From a bacterium (GTDB lineage Bacteria > Actinomycetota > Acidimicrobiia > Acidimicrobiales > CATQHL01), in assembly GCA_026708055.1 (NCBI GenBank), contig JAPOVS010000047.1, forward strand, positions 1-60,964: 60,964 bases of DNA, in the 5' to 3' direction. Both the position numbers and the translations under genes were made by a program. Below, one piece after another: positions 50,710 through 58,603 of the stretch (position 1 is its first letter; every line of letters begins with the position of its first letter). The notes under the pieces are model-generated. The model made no database searches and was not told the DNA's origin. It saw only the letters and a list, made by a program, of their open reading frames with translations.

Positions 50710-51711
50710 CTAGTTGCCGGCGAACTCGGCCACGGCGACCGCTTCGCCGCGTTCGACCGAGGCCATGGCGGCCTCCAGCACCGCGATGACGGCCAGGCCC
50801 ACCGCGCCGTCGGTCTCGACGGGGCCCTGTCCCCTGATGGCGCCGGCGAACTCCGCGAGTTGCTCGGCGAGGGGATCGGTCTCCTCCAGCGGCACCTCGT
50901 CGCGCTGCATCTCGCCCCGCTGCTGGGTGAACAGCCGCGTCCCCTCGTCCTGGCTGGAGGCCGACGCCGACGAGCCGAAGATGCAGAACTCCTCGGTGAA
51001 CGGGTTGTAGTGGGAGGTGACCAGATTCCCGACGGCGCCCGAGGCGAACTCGAACAGCAGCCCCGTGGCGTGGTCGAGGGGCTCGCCATCCAGGACGCCG
51101 TTGCTGAACGCACTCACCCGCTGGATCGGGCCCACGAGGTAGTGGAACGTGTCGATCATGTGGACGCCCAATCCGGTCATGCCGCCCAGAGGGCTCTCGT
51201 TCCGGGAGGAACGCCAGGTGGCTGGGAAACCGCGGTGCACGACGAAGACCGACGTGGCCAGCAGCGGCGTTCCGAGGGCCCCCTCGTCGAGAAGCGCCCG
51301 GATGCGACGCACCGCGGCGAGGCGCCGCCGCTGGTGGCCCACCATCAGCACCGTGCCGGCATCCCGCGCCGCGGTCACGGCGCGCCGGCCGTCGGCAACC
51401 GTCAGCGTGAACGGCTTGTCGACCAGCACACCCTTGCCGGCAGCCGCCACCTCGCCGACCTGGTCGCCATGGGTGGTGTGCGGCGTGGCCAGGACGACGC
51501 CCTCCACGTCGTCGGCGCTGATCAGGTCGTTGAACGACGTCGCCGCCCGGCAGCCGCGCTCATCGGCGAAGGCCAGCCGAGCCGACTCGGTGCGCGCATA
51601 GCACGCCACCACCTCGGCTGCGCCGCTGCGGGTGGCGGCGTCGGCCAGTTCGCCGCCCCACCAGCCGAGCCCCACGACTCCCAGACGCACCGGCTCGTTC
51701 GCGCTCGTCAT
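50710..51711 (-). CDS. Gfo/Idh/MocA-family NAD(P)-dependent oxidoreductase
   Basis: 333 aa. N-terminal Rossmann fold with LGVVGLGWWGGELA (residues 9-22) and the EKP-type motif as VDKPFTLT near 113. The catalytic-domain helix carries GLGVHMIDTFHYLVG, with the conserved H-x-x-D pair. The family oxidises sugars, inositols and related polyols or biliverdin-like substrates. The start shares ATGA with the M24 peptidase stop, and the pair sits behind a PhyH dioxygenase, suggesting one catabolic route of unknown substrate. Confidence 0.88.
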   Translation of the reverse strand: MTSANEPVRLGVVGLGWWGGELADAATRSGAAEVVACYARTESARLAFADERGCRAATSFNDLISADDVEGVVLATPHTTHGDQVGEVAAAGKGVLVDKPFTLTVADGRRAVTAARDAGTVLMVGHQRRRLAAVRRIRALLDEGALGTPLLATSVFVVHRGFPATWRSSRNESPLGGMTGLGVHMIDTFHYLVGPIQRVSAFSNGVLDGEPLDHATGLLFEFASGAVGNLVTSHYNPFTEEFCIFGSSASASSQDEGTRLFTQQRGEMQRDEVPLEETDPLAEQLAEFAGAIRGQGPVETDGAVGLAVIAVLEAAMASVERGEAVAVAEFAGN

Positions 51712-52988
51712 AGCAGCAGCCTTTCCTCGTACTCCACACGGGACAGGACGACCGGCTCGTCGGCGGTCACCAGCACCATGTCCTCGATCCGCACCCCGCC
51801 GCCGCCCGGTACGTCCGGCACCCACACCAGGGGCTCCACCGCGAACACCATGCCCGGGCGGAACTCGGTGTCGGTGGCGCCGGGCATGTTCTCCCCGATG
51901 TAGGGCGGCTCGTTGGCCCCGACGCCGATGCCGTGGCCGATGAACAGGCTGAACAGGTTCTCCGCCAAACCGAACTCGCCGATCACTTCCACGATGGCGT
52001 CGGTGGCGTCGGCGGTGGTGCAGCCAGGCCGCATCCTGTCGATCCCGGCCATCAGCCCCCGGTGGACGGCGGTGTAGATCTCCTGCTGGCGGCGGTTGGG
52101 GCGGCCGATGATCGTGGTGCGGCCGATGTCGGCGAAGTAGCCGTTCCACATGGCACCGATGTCGATGAAGCAGAGGTCGCTGTTGCGCATCAGCTTGTCG
52201 GTGGCGAGGCGGTGCGGGGGCGACATGTGCTCGCCGGAGGCCACGAACGGCGTGATGACGTGCGCCATCTCGCCGCCGAGGTGGAAGAGCGTCTGCATGG
52301 CGTCGCCGGCGACCTCCAGCTCGCGCCGGCCCGCCCTCGTCTCGTCGAGCGCTCGCTGCGTGACGGCGTCGCCGACGGCGCAGGCCTCGGCGATGATGGC
52401 GATCTCGACGTCGGTCTTGATGAGCCGCGCCCGTTGCATCACGGTGTCGCCGTCGACGAGTTCCAGGTCGGGCAGGTGGCGGCGCATGGCGTCGATGAAC
52501 GACACGTTGCCGGCGTCCACCCCCAGGCGCCCGCTGCCGAGGCCCCGCTCGGCCAGGATCGGGCGCAGGATGCTCGCCACGAACCCGTCCACGAGCTCGG
52601 CCTGCTCCATGATGGGGATGGCGTGCGCCTCGGCGATCCACGGCATGTTTGCGCGGGCCTTGTCGATCTCCCCGCCCGAGCACAGCAGCACCGGTTCGCC
52701 CGCCGGCGTCAGCAGGGCGCCGTTCAGCGCCATCGTCTTGCCGGCGATGAGTTGCGCCCGCAGCGACGTGAGGTAGCGGACGTTCTCGTCCTTCCACACC
52801 ATCAGGGCGTCGACACCCGCCGCGACGACTTCACGTTGCGCGGCGGCGACCCGCTCCCGCCGCAGCCGCGGCATGTCGTAGCGCTCCTCCCAGTCCACCG
52901 CGAAGGGGCCCTTGGCGTGGCCGGAGGCGGGACCGGGGGACTGGGACATCGGACCGGGCGGATCGGTCGGGCCCACCGGGAGACTCAC
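51708..52988 (-). CDS. M24-family metallopeptidase (Xaa-Pro peptidase-like)
   Basis: 426 aa. Creatinase-like N-terminal half and pita-bread C-terminal half. Dinuclear-metal ligands are all visible: Asp in FIDIGAMW, Asp in ADIGRTT, His in FIGHGIGVG, Glu in FAVEPLVW and Glu in VRIEDMVLV. The family includes aminopeptidase P, creatinase, ectoine hydrolase and DMSP lyase DddP. Nothing in the N-terminal half singles out one of these. GTG 52988 is the first start; ATG 52949 is also possible and would drop 13 residues. Confidence 0.88.
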   Translation of the reverse strand: MSLPVGPTDPPGPMSQSPGPASGHAKGPFAVDWEERYDMPRLRRERVAAAQREVVAAGVDALMVWKDENVRYLTSLRAQLIAGKTMALNGALLTPAGEPVLLCSGGEIDKARANMPWIAEAHAIPIMEQAELVDGFVASILRPILAERGLGSGRLGVDAGNVSFIDAMRRHLPDLELVDGDTVMQRARLIKTDVEIAIIAEACAVGDAVTQRALDETRAGRRELEVAGDAMQTLFHLGGEMAHVITPFVASGEHMSPPHRLATDKLMRNSDLCFIDIGAMWNGYFADIGRTTIIGRPNRRQQEIYTAVHRGLMAGIDRMRPGCTTADATDAIVEVIGEFGLAENLFSLFIGHGIGVGANEPPYIGENMPGATDTEFRPGMVFAVEPLVWVPDVPGGGGVRIEDMVLVTADEPVVLSRVEYEERLLL

Positions 52989-53003
52989 TGGCGGGCTCTG
53001 CCC

Positions 53004-53882
53004 CTACGAGGCCGCCTCGGCGAAGTGCGACTCCTCCATCATGGCCTGCAGCTTGAACAGCCCGAAGGCCGGCGGATCGGGCAGCGGAATCGCCACGGGA
53101 CACTGCTCCAGGCGGGCGTGGGTGGTCGGGCTGCCGCGCAGGATCTGGGCGTCCCACTCGGGCCAGTCCGACGGCTGGCTGCGGGCCATGATCGGCCAGG
53201 CGTCGGCCGCGGTGTAGCCGTGCAGCAGGAGTCGCCGCTGCTGGTCGGTGTGGTTCTGGGCCGAGCCGTGCAGCAGCCGGACGTGGTGCAGCGAGATGTC
53301 GCCGGGCTGCAACTCCACCGGCACCACGTCGGCGGGGTCGAACTCGCCGGGCCGCACGCCACCCACGAAGCGCCCGTTCTGGCTGTGGTCGTAGGCGCGG
53401 CCTGCGTGAGTGCCGGGCACCACCAGCATGCAGCCGCTGGCCTCGGTGCACGGATCGATGGCGATGCCGACCTCGAGGACCGAGTCGTTGGTGTGCGGGT
53501 AGTAGCCCCAGTCGGTGTGCCACTCGCCGATCCCGCCGCCACCGGGCTGCTTGGCGTTGAGCTTGGAGTGCATCCAGCGGATGTCACCGCCGATGAGGTC
53601 CTCGGTGACGTCCAGGATCCCGGGATGCGCCAGCATCTTGGCGAACGTCTCGTGGTTGGTGTGCGGGCTCTTGATCCGGCGGATCAGCGGCGGCCCGTCC
53701 GCCAGGTGCGGGGCGTCGTCGAGTTCGATGACGTCGGAGTCCTCGGTCAGCTCGAGGGCCTGACGGGCGAAGAAATCGCAGGTGTCGCGCAACTCCGCCA
53801 ACTCCGCGGCTGTGAGCGCGTCGCGCACGATCAGGTAGCCGTCGCGCTCGTAGGCATCGATCTGGGTTGCGGTCAGAGCCAT
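53004..53882 (-). CDS. Phytanoyl-CoA dioxygenase (PhyH) family protein
   Basis: 292-aa Fe(II)/2-oxoglutarate oxygenase. Iron triad: H-x-D in EWHTDWGYY (near residue 126) and the distal His in LHHVRLLHGSAQN; an Arg about ten residues on (QQRRLLLHGY) can bind 2OG. N-terminal YERDGYLIVRDALT is the family opening. It lacks the ectoine hydroxylase signature. It starts the PhyH, M24, Gfo/Idh run and probably hydroxylates the substrate that the next two enzymes process (inference). ATG 53882 follows GGGAGGCACC, a fair ribosome site. Confidence 0.87.
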   Translation of the reverse strand: MALTATQIDAYERDGYLIVRDALTAAELAELRDTCDFFARQALELTEDSDVIELDDAPHLADGPPLIRRIKSPHTNHETFAKMLAHPGILDVTEDLIGGDIRWMHSKLNAKQPGGGGIGEWHTDWGYYPHTNDSVLEVGIAIDPCTEASGCMLVVPGTHAGRAYDHSQNGRFVGGVRPGEFDPADVVPVELQPGDISLHHVRLLHGSAQNHTDQQRRLLLHGYTAADAWPIMARSQPSDWPEWDAQILRGSPTTHARLEQCPVAIPLPDPPAFGLFKLQAMMEESHFAEAAS

Positions 53883-53981
53883 GGTGCCTCCCGGTGGTGT
53901 CGTCTCCACGATAGGCCGGCGGCCACGGCTGCGGCCACGTCCCGGGTCTCCCGCGGGCAACTCCGCCCGCCGCCGGAGCCG

Positions 53982-54602
53982 TCAGGGCCGGATCGCCAGG
54001 ACCACCCCCGTCTCGAGCGTCACAGTGGCCTCGGGAGCCGTGAAGACGTTGCTGACGCCGCGGGTGGAGCCCGCCTCCAGGGTCTCGCCTTCCAGGGCCC
54101 ATGCCAGGCCCGTGGTGCGCACCCCGGTTGCGGGACCCCCGCAGGCCAGGAGGGTGACGACCCGGCCCACCTTCCCGCTGACGGTCTGCCGCCCCCGCAC
54201 GACCCACAGCCGGGCCGGCCCCATGAGGGCGTCCACCCGCACCGGGGCCAGATCATCGCACGTCAGCGCCGCCACGTTGGCCAGGAAGTGATCGAGGCGC
54301 CCGCCGGAACCGCCCACGACGGTGATGCTCCCCGCACCCCTGTGATGGGCCTCGGCAAGGGCCAGAGCCAGGTCGGTGGCATCCTTGTCGACCGGGAAGC
54401 GGCACTGCTCGGCGACCGCGGCAGCCGCTGCCGGCGTGACCGAGTCGAAGTCGCCCACGATCACGTCGGGGAGCACCCCGAGGCCCCGGGCCACATCGGC
54501 ACCCGAGTCGGCCGCCACGACCAACTGCGGGGGCGCCAACTCGCCGAGCAGGTCGGGATCGGGTGGCTCACCCCCGGTGACGATCCAGGCGTGCAGGCTC
54601 AC
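53982..54602 (-). CDS. Thiamine pyrophosphokinase
   Basis: Makes thiamine diphosphate from thiamine and ATP. 206 aa from GTG 54602. Key motifs: AWIVTGGEPPDP at the N-terminus, VAADSGADVA, the metal/pyrophosphate site VGDFDSVTP (near residue 65) and DKDATDLALAL (near 90), GGSGGRLDHFLAN, and a C-terminal small beta domain with GSTRGVSNVF. A GTG at 54677 would add 25 residues without family resemblance. Divergent from the alcohol dehydrogenase. No TPP riboswitch-like sequence is seen. Confidence 0.85.
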   Translation of the reverse strand: MSLHAWIVTGGEPPDPDLLGELAPPQLVVAADSGADVARGLGVLPDVIVGDFDSVTPAAAAAVAEQCRFPVDKDATDLALALAEAHHRGAGSITVVGGSGGRLDHFLANVAALTCDDLAPVRVDALMGPARLWVVRGRQTVSGKVGRVVTLLACGGPATGVRTTGLAWALEGETLEAGSTRGVSNVFTAPEATVTLETGVVLAIRP

Positions 54603-54702
54603 GGCGGCGAGGCCGGTTCGGGGGAGCAGGCCGGCGGGCGCGCCGCGGTGGTTACGGCGCACCGACGGCGCTGGCACATGAGGCGGCTCCGGGGCACACT
54701 GT

Positions 54703-54708
54703 TACTGT
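54703..54708 (+). promoter_or_regulatory. Candidate -10 element (TACTGT) for the alcohol dehydrogenase
   Basis: TACTGT 38 nt before the ATG, with a GGGGAGGGA ribosome site next to the start. Confidence 0.35.
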
Positions 54709-54746
54709 CCACTGCGCAGGCGCTCTGAGCCAAATCGGGGGAGGGA

Positions 54747-55757
54747 ATGAAGGCCGTACAGGTGACCGCCCCGGGCCGGTTGGCCTACACCGAGGTCGCC
54801 GAACCTGCCGACGGCGCAGCCGGTTCCGAGGCGCTGGTCCGCGTCGAGACAGTCGGCATCTGCGGCACCGACGTGAAGATACTCTCGGGCGGCATCCCGG
54901 TCAGCTACCCGCGGGTCATGGGCCACGAGATGGTCGGCGAGGTCGTCGACGGCGGCGCAACGGGGGTGCCCACCGGCCAGCGGGTCATGATCGATCCGGC
55001 CATCTCCTGCGGCTCGTGCGCGCTCTGCCGGGCGGGCCGGACGAATCTGTGCCTGCACGGCGGGCTGCTGGGACGCGACGCCGACGGGGTCTGGGCCGAA
55101 CTCGCGACGGCGCCGGCGAACCGGCTGCTCCCGGTGCCAGCACACCTGGGAGCCGAGGCGGCGGCGATGGTGCAGGTGGCCGGCACGTGCGTGCACGCCC
55201 AGCGGGCCGCACCGGTCTTCCCCGGCGACACCGCCCTCGTCATCGGGCTGGGCGTGAGCGGCCTCATCTTCACCCAGTTGCTGCGGGCGGCGGGGGCAGA
55301 GGTGATCGGTGTGACCCGCTCAGCGTTCAAGCGAGAGTTGGCGACGGCGTTCGGGGCGGTGGCGACGGCCGCGCCCGGCGAGGCCGCCGCGGTGATCGCG
55401 GAGGTCACCGACGGCCAGGGCGTGGACTTGGCGGTCGAGGCCGTCGGGACCGAGGGCACGGTCACTCTCGCCATCGAGTCGGCCCGCATCGGCGGCGAGA
55501 TCCTGGTGTTCGGCACGGTGACCGGCGGCGGCACCGCCGGCCTGCCCTACTACCAGCTCTACTTCAAGGAGCTGACTGTCCGGAACCCCCGCGCGGCCAT
55601 CGCCGACGACTACGCCCGCGCCATCGAGCTCGCCGCCTCCGGGGTGCTCGACCTCGAGCCGATCGTCAGCGACCGGGTCGGTCTGTCCGACGTCTCCCAC
55701 GCCTTCGAGCGGGTGCAGAGCCCTGACTCGCTGAAGGTGTTGATGCCCGTCGGCTGA
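54747..55757 (+). CDS. Zinc-dependent medium-chain alcohol/polyol dehydrogenase
   Basis: 336 aa. Catalytic zinc ligands C39 (GICGTD) and H60-E61 (GHE). The structural zinc site C88, C91, C94, C102 is complete (SCGSCALCRAGRTNLC). Coenzyme fold VIGLGVSGLIFTQLLRAAGA near 170. The layout matches threonine/sorbitol/polyol dehydrogenases acting with NAD(P). A strong ribosome site (GAGGGA) precedes the ATG. It is followed 9 nt later by an alpha/beta-hydrolase-fold gene on the same strand, likely one operon. Substrate not assignable. Confidence 0.9.
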   Translation: MKAVQVTAPGRLAYTEVAEPADGAAGSEALVRVETVGICGTDVKILSGGIPVSYPRVMGHEMVGEVVDGGATGVPTGQRVMIDPAISCGSCALCRAGRTNLCLHGGLLGRDADGVWAELATAPANRLLPVPAHLGAEAAAMVQVAGTCVHAQRAAPVFPGDTALVIGLGVSGLIFTQLLRAAGAEVIGVTRSAFKRELATAFGAVATAAPGEAAAVIAEVTDGQGVDLAVEAVGTEGTVTLAIESARIGGEILVFGTVTGGGTAGLPYYQLYFKELTVRNPRAAIADDYARAIELAASGVLDLEPIVSDRVGLSDVSHAFERVQSPDSLKVLMPVG

Positions 55758-55766
55758 CGCCGGCGG

Positions 55767-56576
55767 GTGCAAGATCGGACGGAAATCCTCGACGTGTCAC
55801 GCATCCGGATCGACCGGGAGGGAACCGGACCGCCACTCGTGCTGGTCCACTCGTTGCTGACCGATGCCCGCGCCTTCGACCCTGTCGCGCCGCGACTGGG
55901 CGGCCGGTTCGAACTCCACCGGGTCTGGCTACCGGGCTTCGGCGCCTCCGAGCCGCTCGCCGATCCCTCACCGACGCTGTTCGACATCTCCGAGTCCCTC
56001 GCCGAGGCTCTGGAGGCTGCCGGCCTCACCGGTCCCGAGGTGGCGGTGCTGGGCAACGGCTTCGGGAGCTTCGTGTGCGTGGCGCTCGCCGCTGCCCACG
56101 GTGACCTCTTCGGACCGCTGATCGTGGCGAACGGCGGCGCCGCCTTCTCCGAGCCGCGCCGCGCCGCCTTCACGACCATGAGCGACCTGGTCAGCGACTC
56201 GGGCATGGAGGCCGTCGTGGAGACGGCGGTGCGGCGCATCTTCACCGCCGAGTACCTCCAGGCGCATCCCGAGGCCGTGGCGGAACGGCGCGGCGTGCTC
56301 CTGGAGATCGATCCGGGCTCGTTCGCCGCCTCCTGCCGGGCGCTGCGCGACATGGACCTGCGCCCGCGGCTCGGCGCCATCGGCAACCCGACCCTGGTGA
56401 TCGCAGGCGCCGCTGACGCCACCACCCCGCCGGAAATGGGCGCCGAACTGGCCGCCGGCCTGCGCGACGCCGAGTTCGTCGTACTGGAGAACTGCGGGCA
56501 CTGCCCCCCGCTGGAGAGCCCCACGGCGTTCTGCGAGGCGCTGGAGGACTTCCTGGCGCGGAGGAGTGCGTCCTGA
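55767..56576 (+). CDS. Alpha/beta-hydrolase fold protein lacking the nucleophile
   Basis: 269 aa from GTG 55767 (GTG 55794 is possible). Typical fold: oxyanion segment LVLVHSLLTD (24-33), nucleophile elbow VLGNGFGS (94-101), acid in GAADATTPP and histidine in NCGHCPP near the end. The elbow should read G-x-S-x-G; here it is G96-N-G98-F-G100, so the nucleophile position is Gly (codon GGC, one base from Ser AGC). Either it is a non-hydrolytic member (binding protein or cofactor-free enzyme) or S101 substitutes. Probably cotranscribed with the dehydrogenase. Confidence 0.75.
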   Translation: MQDRTEILDVSRIRIDREGTGPPLVLVHSLLTDARAFDPVAPRLGGRFELHRVWLPGFGASEPLADPSPTLFDISESLAEALEAAGLTGPEVAVLGNGFGSFVCVALAAAHGDLFGPLIVANGGAAFSEPRRAAFTTMSDLVSDSGMEAVVETAVRRIFTAEYLQAHPEAVAERRGVLLEIDPGSFAASCRALRDMDLRPRLGAIGNPTLVIAGAADATTPPEMGAELAAGLRDAEFVVLENCGHCPPLESPTAFCEALEDFLARRSAS

Positions 56577-56589
56577 TGACGGGGATGGC

Positions 56590-58332
56590 TCAGACAGGCC
56601 GGTATTCGATGAGCGACGAGCGGCCGGAGATCGCTGCCACCCGCACCTGGGACTCGGCTCCAGCGGCGTCCATCAGATGCATCTCCTCGTCGCCCGGGCG
56701 AAAGGGAACGGGCTGCTGCCGACCACCGTCTATGGCAATGTTGGACGCGTAGAGGTACGTCCGGTCGCTCGTGTCGAGAATCGGATTGAGGCGGCCGGCA
56801 AGGCCGGGGATGTGTCCCGTCCCCTCGGCGAAGACGATCGAGCCGCCGCCGGGCAACGGGGCCAGTTCAATGGCGAGCCCCCGCTCCGCCGGGATCCAGT
56901 GGCGCTCCACACTCGCGGCACACCCCTCGGCGGCGGCGAACACCGTCATCGGCAGGTGAACCGAGTGCAGGTCGAGGCACGCTTCGCCGGCGTCGTCGGT
57001 GCCGGCGCGCCGCCACGTATTGTTCGGGAACAGCGCCAGCACATCGGCGCCCGCGAGCGGAGCGCCGTCCCGGCGGACCGTGATGACGACGCTCGCCGGA
57101 TCGGAGTCGGGCTCGGCCGCCGGCACCGTGAGGCACAGTTCCGAGCTGTCGATGAGCCGGAACTCGGGTTCCCGACCGGTGAGTTCGCGAGTGCAGCGGC
57201 GGATGAGCGGCACGCCATCACCGCGCCGCTCCATGAAGTACCGCCTGCCTTCCGATCCCTCGACGGCCCGCGCCTCCATTCGGCCGAGCACCGAGGCGAG
57301 GACCTCGTTCCGGGTCGACTGCCGCTCGCCCATGCTCTCGATCGTGAGGTTGTTCGGCAGCGAGCCAGGCGAGCAGAGCTCCAGCCGGTCCGAGAACATC
57401 GACAGCCGGATGCGGCTGCCGCGGATCGAGTAGTCGCGGTGCACCACCGCGTTCACGAGCGCCTCGAACAACGCCTGCGCGCTGTACTCGGGCAGGTCCT
57501 CGCGGGCGGGCGACTTGCGAGCGCCGACACGCATATTGCGCACGGCGAAGGCAAGCGCCCCGGTGATCTGGCGGTCTATCGGCCCAGTAATCTCCTGCGC
57601 GTCGAGCGGCCGCGAGGCTCGATCCTCACCCCGGTAACGGACGGCGGTGACGACGGCGTTGGGGAGGTATTCCTCGGGGTGTTCGGCGCAAAGAAGGACA
57701 CCGGCCACGGTTGACCGGGTGGCACCGTGTTCGTCGGTCGCGAGCAGACCGAGCTTCTCCAAGGCAAGTTCGGGGTCGGCAAGACCCTCGGCGCTCAGCA
57801 ACGGCCTCCAACGCTGCTCGTCTAGGGTGGCGAACCCCGTCCCGACGACGGTCTGCCGGTCGAAACCGCCGAATCGGGCCTGGCCGCGCCGCTGCGCCAG
57901 CCGCATCCGCTCGTCGGGTGTCATCGGCTGCTTCGAACTCCCGGCTCTGATGTAGCTGCCACCGGGGCTGTCGTGCTGGGCGTGTCCTTCGGGGACCGCG
58001 ACAGCCAGCAGGAAGCGTCCGTCCAACTCCCAGCGGTGCGTCTCGGTGCGGATGGTCGGCTTGATAGCGTCCCTCGTGATCTCTCCTATGAGGCGTTCCA
58101 CCGCGTCAAGCTGATCGCGGGTCATCCCCTGCACCTCGCCGTCGTCGGTGACACCGAGCAGCACCACGCCGCCGCTTGCGTTCGCGAAGGCGGCGATCTC
58201 GTCGGCCCAGTCGTCGCGCTGACGGCGGACAGGCCGGCTGCCTCGGAACTCGACCTGCTTGAACTCCCAGCCGCTGTCCTCGCCCAGCCGCAGCCGGCTC
58301 CGGATGTCGTCATCTGTGTAGGACATCGTCAT
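56590..58332 (-). CDS. AlbA_2/Schlafen-like DNA-binding ATPase with beta-rich C-terminal extension
   Basis: 580 aa. Residues about 15-125 form the AlbA_2 domain (SGWEFKQVEF, DEIAAFANASGGVVLLGVTDDG, GSYIRAGSS). A GHKL-like ATP-binding region of the RecG-C-terminal type follows, with LFEALVNAVVHRDYSIRGS near 295 and NNLTIESM near 335. The last ~190 residues are different: a carboxypeptidase-regulatory-like stretch (VRRDGAPLAGADVLALFPN) and then an unrecognised beta-rich tail. Such proteins act as transcription regulators or in phage defence. ATG 58332 has GAGGGG 10 nt upstream. It sits just past the 3' end of tRNA-Val. Confidence 0.75.
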   Translation of the reverse strand: MTMSYTDDDIRSRLRLGEDSGWEFKQVEFRGSRPVRRQRDDWADEIAAFANASGGVVLLGVTDDGEVQGMTRDQLDAVERLIGEITRDAIKPTIRTETHRWELDGRFLLAVAVPEGHAQHDSPGGSYIRAGSSKQPMTPDERMRLAQRRGQARFGGFDRQTVVGTGFATLDEQRWRPLLSAEGLADPELALEKLGLLATDEHGATRSTVAGVLLCAEHPEEYLPNAVVTAVRYRGEDRASRPLDAQEITGPIDRQITGALAFAVRNMRVGARKSPAREDLPEYSAQALFEALVNAVVHRDYSIRGSRIRLSMFSDRLELCSPGSLPNNLTIESMGERQSTRNEVLASVLGRMEARAVEGSEGRRYFMERRGDGVPLIRRCTRELTGREPEFRLIDSSELCLTVPAAEPDSDPASVVITVRRDGAPLAGADVLALFPNNTWRRAGTDDAGEACLDLHSVHLPMTVFAAAEGCAASVERHWIPAERGLAIELAPLPGGGSIVFAEGTGHIPGLAGRLNPILDTSDRTYLYASNIAIDGGRQQPVPFRPGDEEMHLMDAAGAESQVRVAAISGRSSLIEYRPV

Positions 58333-58354
58333 CGCTATCACGCCCCTCGTGGCA

Positions 58355-58360
58355 ACGCTA
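58355..58360 (-). promoter_or_regulatory. Candidate -10 element (TAGCGT) for the AlbA-ATPase gene
   Basis: TAGCGT 22 nt before ATG 58332 on the same strand, identical to the hexamer before pxpA. Together with the hairpin at 58385-58417 it suggests the gene is not read through from the tRNA. Confidence 0.4.
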
Positions 58361-58384
58361 GCTGCGGTGTCGGGGCCGGTCGTC

Positions 58385-58417
58385 CTCCCGGGGCGACTGG
58401 CCTAGTCGCCCCGGGAG
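58385..58417. terminator. Perfect 14-bp hairpin downstream of tRNA-Val
   Basis: Left arm 58385-58398, loop GGCCT at 58399-58403, right arm 58404-58417; all 14 pairs are perfect and GC-rich. It lies 95 nt past the 3' end of the tRNA and before the AlbA-ATPase promoter. No T-run on either strand, typical of U-less actinobacterial terminators. Confidence 0.7.
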
Positions 58418-58511
58418 AGAGCCGCCCGCTCCTCAGGGGGCTCGCTGCCGGCCCGTTGAGCCGCTCCCCGACCTCGAGCCCGGAGACGGGCCGCCAGCAA
58501 GGGTGTCGGGG

Positions 58512-58585
58512 TGGACCGTACTGGACTTGAACCAGTGACCTCTCGCGTGTGAAGCGAGCGCTCTACCAGTCTGAGCTAACGGTCC
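58512..58585 (-). tRNA. tRNA-Val (anticodon CAC)
   Basis: 74 nt on the minus strand. The 7-bp acceptor stem GGACCGT/ACGGTCC is perfect, discriminator A. The D-arm GCTC...GAGC, anticodon stem CTCGC/GCGAG with loop TTCACAC (anticodon CAC, reading GUG), and T-arm ACTGG-TTCAAGT-CCAGT are all well formed. The 3' CCA is not encoded. TAGAAT at 58598-58603, overlapping the 2OG oxygenase stop codon, is a likely -10 element. Confidence 0.95.
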
Positions 58586-58597
58586 GGGAGATGCAGG

Positions 58598-58603
58598 ATT
58601 CTA
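58598..58603 (-). promoter_or_regulatory. Candidate -10 element (TAGAAT) for tRNA-Val
   Basis: TAGAAT 12 nt before the mature tRNA 5' end; its first three bases are the stop codon of the 2OG oxygenase gene. No clear -35. Confidence 0.4.

Noticed and set aside
51708-53882. Ectoine use: PhyH as ectoine hydroxylase and M24 as ectoine hydrolase
   Set aside because: The PhyH protein lacks the EctD signature around its H-x-D, and the M24 N-terminal half does not resemble DoeA. No ect or other doe genes are nearby.
53982-54746. TPP riboswitch upstream of thiamine pyrophosphokinase
   Set aside because: No conserved TPP aptamer cores are seen in the divergent gap, and salvage kinases in actinobacteria often lack one.
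56570-58585. Integrated element with attL/attR at tRNA-Val
   Set aside because: No copy of the tRNA 3' end was found near 56570-56600, and there is no integrase in the window.
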